A stretch of DNA of 64,000 nt from Bacteroidota bacterium (GCA_023394415.1 JAEXAR010000013.1:1-64000); one strand, 5' to 3'. Shown: positions 8,511 to 16,940, numbered from the stretch's first letter. Notes: generated by a model from the letters alone, not told the origin. Translations and numbers: made by a program.

Positions 8511-10001
8511 ATGTTAGTTTACGGTGTCGACCATTTCACAATTCACGATATTTTAGAGATTGCCAAAAATCCCAAAAATGCAAAACTCGACAAAAAATCC
8601 AAAGAACAAATCCTAAAATCTCAAAAAAACGTTCAGAAAATCGTAGAATCAGACCGAACAGTTTACGGTATCAATACAGGTTTCGGTCCGCTTTGCGACG
8701 TGAAAATTTCCGAAGAAGAAACAGCGCAATTACAACATAATCTCATCATTTCTCACGCCGTTGGCGTTGGAAAACCGATTGATAAAGAATTGTCAAAACT
8801 GATGATGATTGTGAAAATTCACGCTTTATCGAAAGGTTTTTCAGGCGTTTCATTAGAAGTGATCGAACGTTTGATTGAAATGCTGAAAAAAGACATTATT
8901 CCTGTCATTCCGGAGCAAGGTTCTGTTGGTGCTTCCGGAGATTTGGCGCCGCTTTCACATATGGTTCTGCCTTTGCTTGGACTTGGACAAGTTTGGGAAA
9001 AAGGGCAACCGCACGATTCTGCCATTATTTTAGAAGAAAACGGTTTAAAACCTTTAAGATTAGGACCAAAAGAAGGTTTAGGTTTAATCAACGGAACTCA
9101 GTTTATTTTGGCTCACGCGATAAAAGGTTTAGAAAAGATGGAATATCTGCTGGATTTGGCAGATTTAACGGCGGCAATGAGTTTGGAAGCGTATCGCGGT
9201 TCTGCTAGTCCTTTCAAAAAGGAACTTCACGAGATTCGTCCGTTTTCCGGAAGTAAAAAAGTGGCGGCAAGAATGTTGAAATTTTTGAAAAATTCTGAAA
9301 ATCTTCACGCCCACGAATTCTGCGACCGTGTTCAAGACCCGTATTCAATTCGATGTGTTCCGCAAGTTCACGGTGCAAGCAGAAATGCATTTGAACATTT
9401 AAAAAATCTCACAGAAACCGAACTCAATTCCGTGACGGACAATCCAATTGTTTTGAGTGCAGAAGAATCCATTTCCGGAGGAAATTTCCACGGACAATTG
9501 TTGGCGTTACCTTTAGATTATGCAACTTTAGCCGCCGCAGAATTAGGAAATATTTCCGACCGAAGAAGTTATCTTTTATTGGAAGGGAAATTCGGTTTAC
9601 CAAGATTATTAACGGAAAGTTCCGGCTTAAATTCCGGATTTATGATTCCGCAATACACTTCTGCTGCTTTGGTTACAGAAAATAAAACGCTTTGTTTTCC
9701 GGCTTCCGCAGATTCTATTCCGACAAGTTTGGGACAGGAAGACCATGTTTCTATGGGAAGTATTTCAGGAAGAAAATTTAATCAGGTATTGGATAATTTG
9801 GTTAATATTTTGGCGGTTGAATTGATGTTTGCAGCGCAAGGTTTAGAATTCCGCAGACCTGCAAAATGTTCTAAAATCGTGGAAGAAAACTACGATATCA
9901 TCCGTTCAAAAGTTGCCAAATTAGAAGACGACCGATTGATTGGAAATGATATGTTGGCAATTGCGGAATTGATTAGAGAGAGGAAGTTTATTGTTAATTA
10001 G
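8511..10001 (+). CDS. hutH: Histidine ammonia-lyase
   Basis: This 496-residue protein removes ammonia from L-histidine to give urocanate, the first step of the Hut pathway. The MIO cofactor is formed from the Ala-Ser-Gly triad at residues 141-143 within GSVGASGDLAPLSH. YGINTGFG (52-59) and the QEDHVSMG region (about 408-415) are also typical. The length is normal. Other hut genes are not adjacent; instead an Mrr-type nuclease gene starts 11 bases downstream. A close paralog (tyrosine or phenylalanine ammonia-lyase) is less likely but not excluded. Confidence 0.93.
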   Translation: MLVYGVDHFTIHDILEIAKNPKNAKLDKKSKEQILKSQKNVQKIVESDRTVYGINTGFGPLCDVKISEEETAQLQHNLIISHAVGVGKPIDKELSKLMMIVKIHALSKGFSGVSLEVIERLIEMLKKDIIPVIPEQGSVGASGDLAPLSHMVLPLLGLGQVWEKGQPHDSAIILEENGLKPLRLGPKEGLGLINGTQFILAHAIKGLEKMEYLLDLADLTAAMSLEAYRGSASPFKKELHEIRPFSGSKKVAARMLKFLKNSENLHAHEFCDRVQDPYSIRCVPQVHGASRNAFEHLKNLTETELNSVTDNPIVLSAEESISGGNFHGQLLALPLDYATLAAAELGNISDRRSYLLLEGKFGLPRLLTESSGLNSGFMIPQYTSAALVTENKTLCFPASADSIPTSLGQEDHVSMGSISGRKFNQVLDNLVNILAVELMFAAQGLEFRRPAKCSKIVEENYDIIRSKVAKLEDDRLIGNDMLAIAELIRERKFIVN

Positions 10002-10012
10002 AGAAAATTATT

Positions 10013-10930
10013 ATGAAACCTATATCAAAATCAAAACAAATTGCGCAAAAAACCATTTATGCCACTTTTAAAATTTTAAAAGAAAATGGCGGAGAAATGA
10101 GAGGTAAAGATGTAATTGAAAAAATTAGAGAAACTGTTTCCTTTGATGAATATGAGAGTCACGTTTATGAAAAAACAGGTTATGTAAGATGGGAAAGTAT
10201 TCTACATTTTTATACTATTGACAGTATGAAGGCAGGTTTTTTAAGAAAGCAAAATGGTATTTGGTATTTAACAGAGGAGGGAGAACAAGCTTTTAAATTG
10301 GGACCTGAAAAATTATTGGAAACGGCAACAAAAAAGTATAGAGAATGGGATTCAAGATCAAAGAACTCTAAAAAAAATGTCAACAAGGAGAGGGAAGATG
10401 AATTAGATTTGCCTGAAGAAGAGGAATCTCAAAAGCAATCTGCATTATTAGAACAATTTGAATTAAGGGCGACAGAAGGAGTCAGAGATTTTGTCAATGA
10501 AAAAAATCCTTATGAATTTCAGGATTTAGTTGCAATTTTATTAAAATCTATGGGATATCACATTTCCCTTGTATCTGCAAAAGGAAGAGATGGAGGTGTT
10601 GATATAATAGCATATACCGATCCTTTAGGTGTAAAACCTCCAAGAATAATTGTTCAAGTTAAACATAGTCCAGAATCTAAAATTCCAGCAGAGGACATTC
10701 AAAAATTAGCAGGAACAATGAAAAGAGGGACTGATGTTGGAATATTTGTTACTTCAGGACAATTTAGTTCATATTCAATATCTGAAGCCAGAACTACAGA
10801 TAAGCATATTGAATTAATTGATATTGAAAGATTTTTGAAACTTTGGAAAGAATACTACAATAAAATGTCAGATGAGGATAAAAATAAATTGCCTCTCTAT
10901 CCAATTTATTTTCTTGGAAGTAATGAATAA
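10013..10930 (+). CDS. Mrr-type restriction endonuclease
   Basis: The 305-residue protein has an N-terminal winged-helix Mrr_N-like domain (about residues 10-105), a charged linker (about 110-145), and a C-terminal Mrr catalytic domain. The catalytic signature is GRDGGVDIIAY followed by IIVQVKH (about residues 197-225), the D...QxK form of the PD-(D/E)XK fold. Relatives cut modified foreign DNA (type IV restriction). No methyltransferase is encoded beside it. It starts only 11 bases after hutH, so it may be expressed from the hut promoter, which would be unusual for a defence gene. Confidence 0.9.
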   Translation: MKPISKSKQIAQKTIYATFKILKENGGEMRGKDVIEKIRETVSFDEYESHVYEKTGYVRWESILHFYTIDSMKAGFLRKQNGIWYLTEEGEQAFKLGPEKLLETATKKYREWDSRSKNSKKNVNKEREDELDLPEEEESQKQSALLEQFELRATEGVRDFVNEKNPYEFQDLVAILLKSMGYHISLVSAKGRDGGVDIIAYTDPLGVKPPRIIVQVKHSPESKIPAEDIQKLAGTMKRGTDVGIFVTSGQFSSYSISEARTTDKHIELIDIERFLKLWKEYYNKMSDEDKNKLPLYPIYFLGSNE

Positions 10931-10932
10931 AG

Positions 10933-10968
10933 ACATCGCCGAAGTTCAAAACTTTGGCGATGTATTTA
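10933..10968 (+). terminator. Terminator after the Mrr-type nuclease gene
   Basis: ACATCGCC (10933-10940) pairs with GGCGATGT (10955-10962), and an inner AAGT/ACTT extends the stem. A weak T/A-rich tail follows. Confidence 0.6.
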
Positions 10969-10980
10969 TAATTAAAAAAA

Positions 10981-11021
10981 GATTCTTCCTCTGCTTCACT
11001 TGGTTTTGCGCTCAGAATGAC
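10981..11021. repeat. Half-palindrome of the GTCATTCTGA...GAAGAATC family
   Basis: GATTCTTCCTCTGCTTCACTTGG...GCTCAGAATGAC is one arm of the element seen complete at 15814-15898 and 26101-26187. The partner arm is missing here. A run of GATAACCGACAACCATCAACCGATAACC-like repeats follows (about 11025-11055). Confidence 0.6.
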
Positions 11022-11039
11022 ACCGATAACCGACAACCA

Positions 11040-11867
11040 TCAACCGATAACCAAAGAAGTCATACTCAAACTTCCCGCAATTAATTCATCATTAAACAAA
11101 GTAATTTCTTCGGATTTTTCTTTCAAGCCTAAAGAATAAATCAACGGTAAAAAATGGTCGGGACTTGGAACAGCATATTGCAAGGCAGTCCCTTGTTTTT
11201 GATAATCAATTAAATTCTGAAAATTACTGTCCAAAAGCCAATTGTTGGTTTTTTCGCGAGCTTCAATTGCCCAATCATAACCGTAACCAATCGTGTTTAT
11301 ATTAGCAAAATCCACCATTTGCAAATTGTGGACGATATTTCCACTTCCGATAATCAAGATTCCTTTTTCACGAAGTTTTTGCAGTTTTTTCGCCAAATCG
11401 AAATGATATTGCGGCGGTTTTGTATAATCAATACTCAACTGAATGACAGGAATTTCTGCATCGGGATACAAATGTTTCAAAACACTCCAAGCGCCGTGAT
11501 CCAAACCCCAATCTTCAGTTTCAATTACAGAATTTGGCAATAAAAGTTCAGAAGTTTCCTTTGCCAGTTCCGGATTTCCTTTTGCAGGATATTGCACCTC
11601 AAAAAGTTCCTTCGGAAAACCATAAAAATCGTGAATGGTTTTTTGATTTTCGCCCGACGTTACAAAAGTTCCGTTGGTAAACCAATGCGCAGAAATACAG
11701 AGGATTGAGTTGGGTTTCGGAATGGTTTTAGAAATAGTTCTGAAACCTTCCACAAACTGATTTTCCTCAATTGCATTCATCGGCGAACCGTGTCCGAGAA
11801 AAAGAACGGGCATTTTTTCGGTAGCTTTGAAGCCTTCGGAAATGTTGGATAAATTGTTTAAATTCAT
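11040..11867 (-). CDS. ygiD: 4,5-DOPA dioxygenase extradiol-type protein (YgiD family)
   Basis: This 275-residue protein belongs to the LigB-like class III extradiol dioxygenases. Members are zinc or iron dependent ring-cleaving enzymes, or proteins of that fold. Metal-ligand histidines are visible in FLGHGSPMNAI (about residues 23-33, His in GHGSP), in ISAHW (about 58-62) and in DHGAWSVL (about 123-130). GSGNIVHNL (about 175-183) is typical of the bacterial DODA/YgiD branch. The physiological substrate in bacteria is not well defined. The next gene, YceI, lies upstream on the same strand with a palindromic repeat between. Confidence 0.9.
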   Translation of the reverse strand: MNLNNLSNISEGFKATEKMPVLFLGHGSPMNAIEENQFVEGFRTISKTIPKPNSILCISAHWFTNGTFVTSGENQKTIHDFYGFPKELFEVQYPAKGNPELAKETSELLLPNSVIETEDWGLDHGAWSVLKHLYPDAEIPVIQLSIDYTKPPQYHFDLAKKLQKLREKGILIIGSGNIVHNLQMVDFANINTIGYGYDWAIEAREKTNNWLLDSNFQNLIDYQKQGTALQYAVPSPDHFLPLIYSLGLKEKSEEITLFNDELIAGSLSMTSLVIG

Positions 11868-11876
11868 TTTTTATTT

Positions 11877-11945
11877 CTCACAGATTACACAGATTTACAA
11901 AGGACCTTTAGAAAAAAATCCGTGAAAATCTGTGTAATCTGTGAG
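11877..11945. repeat. Palindromic repeat with perfect 20-bp arms
   Basis: CTCACAGATTACACAGATTT (11877-11896) is the exact reverse complement of 11926-11945, around a 29-base centre. It fills the gap between the YceI stop and the YgiD start. The CACAGATTACACAGATTT unit looks like a dispersed element. Confidence 0.75.
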
Positions 11946-11951
11946 CGAAAA

Positions 11952-12461
11952 TTATGCTTTTACAAACTGTAATTCCCCAGCAATTTTCACTTCATCGGAA
12001 ACTAAAACTCCGCCGGCTTCCAATGCGGCATTCCAGTTTAAACCAAAATCACTTCTTTTAATTTTACCGTCGAAAGAAAAACCTGCTTTTGTATTTCCCC
12101 AAGGATCTTGTCCAATTCCTCCGAAATCAACATCCAATACTACCGGTTTTGTGATGCCGTTAATCGTAAGATTTCCTGTGATGTCTCCATTTAAACTTGT
12201 AGCTTCAAACTTGATTTCAGGATTTTTTTCAACGTTGAAGAAATCTTCGCTTTTCAAATGCGCATCTCTGTCGGTGTTGTTCGTGTCGATGGATGCGGTT
12301 TCTACATTGGCGGAAACTTTTGCATTTTTAAAAGAATCATCCTCGCTTTCGATGTTCGCTGAAAATGTGTTGAAGTTGCCTTTAACTTTAGAAATCATCA
12401 TATGTTTTACGCTGAATGTGATTTCGCTGTGAGTTGGGTCTAAATTCCAAATTGTTGCCAT
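11952..12461 (-). CDS. YceI-family protein (cytoplasmic form)
   Basis: The 169-residue protein is a YceI-like lipocalin-type barrel that binds a long isoprenoid or similar amphiphile. The start WNLDPTHSEITFSVKHM (about residues 4-20) and the segment ending GFSFDGKIKRSDFGLNW (about 127-143) are the family hallmarks. It has no signal peptide, so it should be cytoplasmic, unlike the periplasmic E. coli form. A -7 element lies upstream on the minus strand (12511-12518). Confidence 0.93.
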   Translation of the reverse strand: MATIWNLDPTHSEITFSVKHMMISKVKGNFNTFSANIESEDDSFKNAKVSANVETASIDTNNTDRDAHLKSEDFFNVEKNPEIKFEATSLNGDITGNLTINGITKPVVLDVDFGGIGQDPWGNTKAGFSFDGKIKRSDFGLNWNAALEAGGVLVSDEVKIAGELQFVKA

Positions 12462-12510
12462 AATAATATTTGTTTTTGAGTTAATTATTGATTGTAATTA
12501 ATTTACTTGG

Positions 12511-12518
12511 CAAAGGTA
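12511..12518 (-). promoter_or_regulatory. -7 promoter element (TACCTTTG) for YceI
   Basis: On the minus strand it reads TACCTTTG and matches TAnnTTTG. It lies 49 bases upstream of the YceI start. No clear -33 TTG is seen. Confidence 0.4.
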
Positions 12519-12676
12519 TTGAGACCAAAACGACTGGACATTGATGTATGGTAAGAAAGCATTTTCTAAAAATTATGGATGCATTCACAGTAATAGAATA
12601 CTTTTTTAAGTCCTATAAAATTTAAATTGATAATCAAAAAAATTAATATAAAGGTCATTTAAAATCAATTAAATAA

Positions 12677-12684
12677 TAGTTTTG
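12677..12684 (+). promoter_or_regulatory. -7 promoter element (TAGTTTTG) for the LRR protein
   Basis: It matches TAnnTTTG and lies 43 bases upstream of the TTG start at 12728. Confidence 0.4.
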
Positions 12685-12727
12685 TGGTATCATTTTTTTA
12701 TAAATTAGCACCCAAATAACTCATCGT

Positions 12728-14359
12728 TTGAAGAAAACTTTACTATACATATTTTTTTGTTTTTCGGTCTCATTTTTTTCTCAGGAGATTTCTTTGTATC
12801 CTGCGGAAAGAACGGCTTTGGTTTCTCTTTATCAAAGCACCAATGGAGAACAATGGAATATCCAATGGGATTTCACAAAAGATCCGAAGTATTGGTATGG
12901 TCTCAAAATTCAAAATGGGCATGTGATTGAATTAAGGCTAAATGCTAATAATTTGAAAGGTAATTTTCCTTCGGGACTGGGTGCGTTTTCACAATTAAAA
13001 GTGCTTAACTTGAGTTCTAATAATCTTTTTGGAAACATAGAGGCCGTAGCTTCTTTGAATGGATTAACAGAACTTGATGTAAGCGAGAACAATCTTTCAG
13101 GTGATCCTTCAGCGTATGTTTCGGGACTTACAGAACTTCAGAATCTTTCTCTAGGAAAAAATCAATTTACTGTTGCTGATTTTAGTTTTCTTACAACACT
13201 TAGAAACTTGCAAAAACTGAATGTAGCCAACACCGGTTTGCAAAAAATTCCTTCGGAAATTTCTGGACTTACACATCTTCAAATTTTAGATTTGTCGGGT
13301 AATCACATTACTACAGGTTTCGAAAATCTTCAGGGTTTAAGTACTTTAACAGAGCTTAATATTTCAGATAATCAAATTAACACACTGCCCACATCATTGT
13401 CATCACTTATAAATTTAACGTCATTAAATTTATCTAAAAATCCTATCACTAATTTTAGTGGACTCACCAATCTTAAAAAAATCGAATGGATTTCATTAGA
13501 AGATAACAATCTGAATACCATTCCTACTGAAATTACTTTTCTTCAAGAGTTGAGGCATATTAATTTGAATTATAATAAATTAACTAATGCATCACTACTT
13601 TCTCAAAATAAAAAATTACAGCAAATCTTTCTGAACAACAATCTTTTTGAAGGTGCATTTCCAAGTGAACTTTTAGCCTTAAAGGAGATTCAAATGATAT
13701 CTTTGAATAATAACAATCTTACCGGCGCAATTCCTCTCGAAATCCCTCAAATAACATTGATTCAGAATAACCGTTACAAAAAAGCAGATGTAGAAGCGAT
13801 CTATAAAAGCGGGAAAAATTTTACATTATTGGATTATTCTCCGCAAAGATATGATGAAGCCCAAACAGTTTCAGTGGCTTTGGGAGATGCTGTAACATTA
13901 AAGCAAGAGCTTTCTGGAACAGATGGTTATCAGTTTTCATGGTTCAAAAATTTGGATCTTGATTTGCATACCTCTTTTGAAAGTCATCACATTTCGAGAG
14001 TGGAAAATACTGATTTTACAAACTTTACTTGTGAAGCCTATTTTTTTGAACCTTTAGGAGAATCCTATTTTGAAATGTCTTTTTTCCGAGAGCCTATTAA
14101 ATTGGAAATTGGCAGCACCTTAACAAGTGAAGAATTGAATACCGGTATTTCGGTTTATCCGATTCCTACATCAGATTTTCTTAATATTACTTCCAATAAC
14201 GAAAAGATTGAACATTATTCGGTGTTTGATCTCAGTGGAAAACTCGTTTTAAGCGGAAAAACAGTTCCTGTAAACGTTAAGTTTTTACCTTCCGCAGCTT
14301 ATATAATTGTAATCAAAACCAGCAGGAAACAATACAATTACAAATTTATTAAGCATTAA
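12728..14359 (+). CDS. Secreted leucine-rich-repeat protein with T9SS type A sorting domain
   Basis: The 543-residue product starts at a TTG codon: no ATG lies in frame upstream, and the TTG opens a textbook signal peptide (KKTLLYIFFCFSVSFFSQ). An LRRNT-like segment (about residues 22-70, with ALVSLYQSTNGEQW) precedes about 12 leucine-rich repeats (about 70-345). A beta domain and a C-terminal type A sorting signal follow (about 470-543, with VYPIPTSDFLNI and GKLVLSG). It is probably exported by the type IX system and anchored at the surface, acting in binding. The ligand is unknown. It stands alone. Confidence 0.9.
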   Translation: MKKTLLYIFFCFSVSFFSQEISLYPAERTALVSLYQSTNGEQWNIQWDFTKDPKYWYGLKIQNGHVIELRLNANNLKGNFPSGLGAFSQLKVLNLSSNNLFGNIEAVASLNGLTELDVSENNLSGDPSAYVSGLTELQNLSLGKNQFTVADFSFLTTLRNLQKLNVANTGLQKIPSEISGLTHLQILDLSGNHITTGFENLQGLSTLTELNISDNQINTLPTSLSSLINLTSLNLSKNPITNFSGLTNLKKIEWISLEDNNLNTIPTEITFLQELRHINLNYNKLTNASLLSQNKKLQQIFLNNNLFEGAFPSELLALKEIQMISLNNNNLTGAIPLEIPQITLIQNNRYKKADVEAIYKSGKNFTLLDYSPQRYDEAQTVSVALGDAVTLKQELSGTDGYQFSWFKNLDLDLHTSFESHHISRVENTDFTNFTCEAYFFEPLGESYFEMSFFREPIKLEIGSTLTSEELNTGISVYPIPTSDFLNITSNNEKIEHYSVFDLSGKLVLSGKTVPVNVKFLPSAAYIIVIKTSRKQYNYKFIKH

Positions 14360-14453
14360 AATACCTAAATTTTGCATAATTTGAATTTCTGATTTCATTA
14401 CAATTAGGTAAAATCTTCGTGCTTTAGACATTACTCTTCCCACTCATTTTCCC

Positions 14454-14461
14454 TATCTTTG
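14454..14461 (+). promoter_or_regulatory. -7 promoter element (TATCTTTG) for HMG-CoA reductase
   Basis: It matches TAnnTTTG and lies 19 bases upstream of the ATG at 14481. Confidence 0.45.
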
Positions 14462-14480
14462 ATGTTCAAAATTTTAAATA

Positions 14481-15809
14481 ATGAACCATAAACCGGTGGA
14501 AGGTTTTTCCAAATTGACCAAACAGCAGAAAATTGATTGGATTGTTAATGAATATTTGGAGGGAAACCAAGATTATCAGACGATTTTAACACAATATTGG
14601 AACGAAAATCAGCAATTGCAAAAACTGCACGAAGAGTTTTCGGAAAATACCATTTCCAATTTTTATATGCCTTATGGAATTGCTCCGAATTTCCTGATTG
14701 ACGGTAAGCTTTTGGCGCTTCCAATGGCAGTGGAAGAGAGTTCGGTTGTTGCGGCAGCTTCAAAATCGGCGAAATTTTGGTTGGATAAAGGCGGTTTCAA
14801 AACCACGATTATCAATACCAAAAAATTGGGTCATACACATTTTATATTGAATGTAGAACCACATAAATTGCAGCATTTTTTCAATTTTAAATTGAAGAAA
14901 AAACTGTTTGAAGCCACAGAAGACATTACCAAAAATATGCGGAATCGCGGAGGCGGAATTCTGAACATCCGACTGATTGATAAAACCGCAGAAATGGATC
15001 ATTATTTCCAATTGAAAGCGAGTTTTGATACGGTTGACTCTATGGGAGCGAATTTCATCAACTCGTGTTTGGAACAGTTTGGAAAAACATTAAAAGAAGA
15101 AGTTCATAACGAGGAAAGTTTCACGCAGGAAGAAAAAAATTCTTTGCAAATCGTGATGAATATTTTGTCGAATTTCACGCCCGATTGTATCGTGAGAGCC
15201 GAAGTTTCCTGCAAAATTGATGATTTAAAGGATGATAGCGGAATATCTAATGAAGAATTTGCTTGGAAATTTAAACAGGCTGTAACCATCGCTGAAATTG
15301 AGCCTTTTCGCGCAACCACTCATAACAAAGGCATTATGAACGGTGTTGATGCTGTTGTGATTGCTACTGGAAACGATTTCCGTGCAACTGAAGCCTGCGC
15401 TCACGCTTACGCCGCAAAAGACGGAAAATACAAAAGTTTGACACATTGCACCATCGACAACGGAATTTTCAGATTTTGGATTGATTTGCCGATTTCTGTG
15501 GGTGTTGTTGGCGGTTTAACGAATCTGCATCCTTTGGTAAAATTTTCTTTGGCGTTGCTCGGAAAACCTTCTGCGCAGGAATTGATGAGTATTTTAGCAG
15601 TTTCCGGATTGGCGCAAAATTTTGCGGCGCTGCGTTCTCTAGTCACAACAGGAATTCAGAAAGGGCATATGAAGATGCATTTGTTTAATATTTTGAACCA
15701 AATGGGAGCAACGGAAGAGGAAAAACAGCATTTTGTGACTTATTTTAAGGATAAAACGGTGAGTCATCACGAGGTGATTGCCGAGTTGGAAAGGTTAAGG
15801 AAGAACTAG
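14481..15809 (+). CDS. mvaA: Hydroxymethylglutaryl-CoA reductase, class II type
   Basis: The 442-residue enzyme makes mevalonate from HMG-CoA, the committed step of the mevalonate isoprenoid route that flavobacteria use. Catalytic motifs are in order: AVEESSVVAAAS with the catalytic Glu (about residues 83-94), the THNKGIMNGVDAVVIATGND region with the catalytic Lys and Asp (about 280-299), and the C-terminal GHMKMH with its His (about 394-399). The length and the N-terminal GFSKLTKQQKIDW match class II bacterial enzymes. No other mevalonate gene is adjacent. Confidence 0.93.
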   Translation: MNHKPVEGFSKLTKQQKIDWIVNEYLEGNQDYQTILTQYWNENQQLQKLHEEFSENTISNFYMPYGIAPNFLIDGKLLALPMAVEESSVVAAASKSAKFWLDKGGFKTTIINTKKLGHTHFILNVEPHKLQHFFNFKLKKKLFEATEDITKNMRNRGGGILNIRLIDKTAEMDHYFQLKASFDTVDSMGANFINSCLEQFGKTLKEEVHNEESFTQEEKNSLQIVMNILSNFTPDCIVRAEVSCKIDDLKDDSGISNEEFAWKFKQAVTIAEIEPFRATTHNKGIMNGVDAVVIATGNDFRATEACAHAYAAKDGKYKSLTHCTIDNGIFRFWIDLPISVGVVGGLTNLHPLVKFSLALLGKPSAQELMSILAVSGLAQNFAALRSLVTTGIQKGHMKMHLFNILNQMGATEEEKQHFVTYFKDKTVSHHEVIAELERLRKN

Positions 15810-15813
15810 CATT

Positions 15814-15898
15814 GTCATTCTGAATGAAGTGTAACGAAATGAAGAATCTCTATACTTGTAAAAATTCTTCGACTTCACTTTGTTTCGCTCAGAATGGC
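15814..15898. repeat. Complete palindromic element, GTCATTCTGA...GAAGAATC family
   Basis: The left arm (15814-15849) begins GTCATTCTGAATGAAGTG, and the right arm (15864-15898) is its imperfect reverse complement ending GCTCAGAATGGC. It lies just after the HMG-CoA reductase stop. A similar element is at 26101-26187 and a single arm at 10981-11021. Confidence 0.7.
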
Positions 15899-15920
15899 AA
15901 AACTATATTAATAAAAAAAT

Positions 15921-16097
15921 ATGATACACTATTTACAATACATATTGCCCGTTGTTTTTATCATTTTCGGGTTTTATATTCAACAGAGTTCGGACCCGAG
16001 GTTTGCCTCTTCCAAAAAAATGGGAAAAATTTTGATTGTTTTGGGAATTTTGACGCTTTTGGGAAGGATTTTCTTGGATTATTCAGCGAATAAGTAA
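15921..16097 (+). CDS. Small two-helix membrane protein, unknown
   Basis: This 58-residue open frame starts MIHYLQYILPVVFIIFGFYI and ends at a TAA at 16095-16097. It has two strongly hydrophobic stretches (about residues 4-20 and 36-51) split by a polar, basic loop (QQSSDPRFASSKKMGK), the layout of a small inner-membrane protein. It lies between two palindromic repeats and upstream of the DUF423 gene on the same strand. The hydrophobic pattern and conserved-looking loop favour a real gene, but no homologue is recalled with certainty. Confidence 0.6.
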   Translation: MIHYLQYILPVVFIIFGFYIQQSSDPRFASSKKMGKILIVLGILTLLGRIFLDYSANK

Positions 16098-16116
16098 TTG
16101 GTAATTGAAAAAAGTC

Positions 16117-16178
16117 TTTGTCATTCCGTAGGAATCTTAAAAAAGGAAATTGTATTTAGATTTCTACGAAATGACAAA
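16117..16178. repeat. Short palindromic element (TTTGTCATTCCGTAGGAATC)
   Basis: TTTGTCATTCCGTAGGAATC (16117-16136) faces GATTTCTACGAAATGACAAA (16159-16178), 20 bases per arm with two mismatches. It looks like a shorter relative of the GTCATTCTGA family. Confidence 0.65.
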
Positions 16179-16227
16179 CTATGGGTTATAAATAAATCAA
16201 AAATCTGACATCTAACATCTAAAGGAT

Positions 16228-16614
16228 ATGAAAACATTAACATTAGTCATAGGCGCAGTTTACGGATTGGTTTCCGTAATTTTAGGGGCGTTTGGAGCGC
16301 ACGCTTTTAAGAAAATTTTATCGGTGGAAAAGTTGCAAAGTTTTGAAACTGGCGTTCGCTATCAAATGTATGCCGCTTTTTTTCTATTGATTGTCGGCTA
16401 TATTTTAAAATTTGAAACCAAATCTGAAAACTGGATTTCTTGGCTGATGATTTTCGGAACCCTGCTTTTTTCTGTGAGCATTTATTTTCTGGCTTTTTCA
16501 GAATACTGGGGTGTGAATTTGAAATTTCTTGGCCCGATAACACCAATTGGTGGTTTGTTGATGATTATTTCTTGGGTGATGTTAATCTTCCATTTCCTAA
16601 AAATTAAACTTTAA
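16228..16614 (+). CDS. DUF423 family membrane protein
   Basis: The 128-residue protein has four membrane helices. The N-terminal VYGLVSVILGAFGAHAFKK (about residues 10-28) and FETGVRYQMYAAFFLL (about 39-54) are the signatures of the DUF423/YgdD family. Its function is unknown. It stands between the small membrane protein at 15921 and the zinc-ribbon-like gene at 16681, with loosely repeated TCTTCCGACTTCCATCTTCC-like sequence just after it (about 16650-16670). Confidence 0.92.
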   Translation: MKTLTLVIGAVYGLVSVILGAFGAHAFKKILSVEKLQSFETGVRYQMYAAFFLLIVGYILKFETKSENWISWLMIFGTLLFSVSIYFLAFSEYWGVNLKFLGPITPIGGLLMIISWVMLIFHFLKIKL

Positions 16615-16680
16615 AATAAAGTTTGAATTCAGAAGACCGAAGTTTCTTCTGTCTTCCGACTTCCATCTTCCTGCTTCATT

Positions 16681-16938
16681 ATGTTTTTCATCTTCGGATT
16701 CAATAAAAAGCCTGTCGGAAAAGAGAACCGCAAAATCTATAGAAATGGTTTTGAGGTAAACGCCGTGATTACCATTTATAAAAGATATTTTGAACTCTTT
16801 TTTATTCCACTGATTCCGTTTGGGAAGAGTTATTCGGTTTATATTCCACATTCAGACGAATATTTTGAGCAGGGAACTTTTTCAAAAATGCCGGAAGATT
16901 TACTTGAAGTCTGTAAGGATGTTGGAAGAAAATATTGA
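16681..16938 (+). CDS. Zinc-ribbon-like small protein lacking the zinc cysteines
   Basis: The 85-residue product begins MFFIFGFNKKP and has a YKRYFELFFIPLIPFGKSY core (about residues 37-55). This resembles short zinc-ribbon proteins that start FFIFG and carry two CxxC pairs around a similar YFxxFWIPLFP core. Here only one cysteine remains (about residue 79), so metal binding seems lost. A damaged second copy follows directly (16941-17196). Its function is unknown. Confidence 0.65.
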   Translation: MFFIFGFNKKPVGKENRKIYRNGFEVNAVITIYKRYFELFFIPLIPFGKSYSVYIPHSDEYFEQGTFSKMPEDLLEVCKDVGRKY

Positions 16939-16940
16939 TT

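Noticed and set aside
11941..12432. Plus-strand open frame of 163 codons antisense to YceI
   Set aside because: YceI is a recognised family with all motifs. The antisense product is Ser/Pro-rich with no family and starts inside a palindromic repeat.
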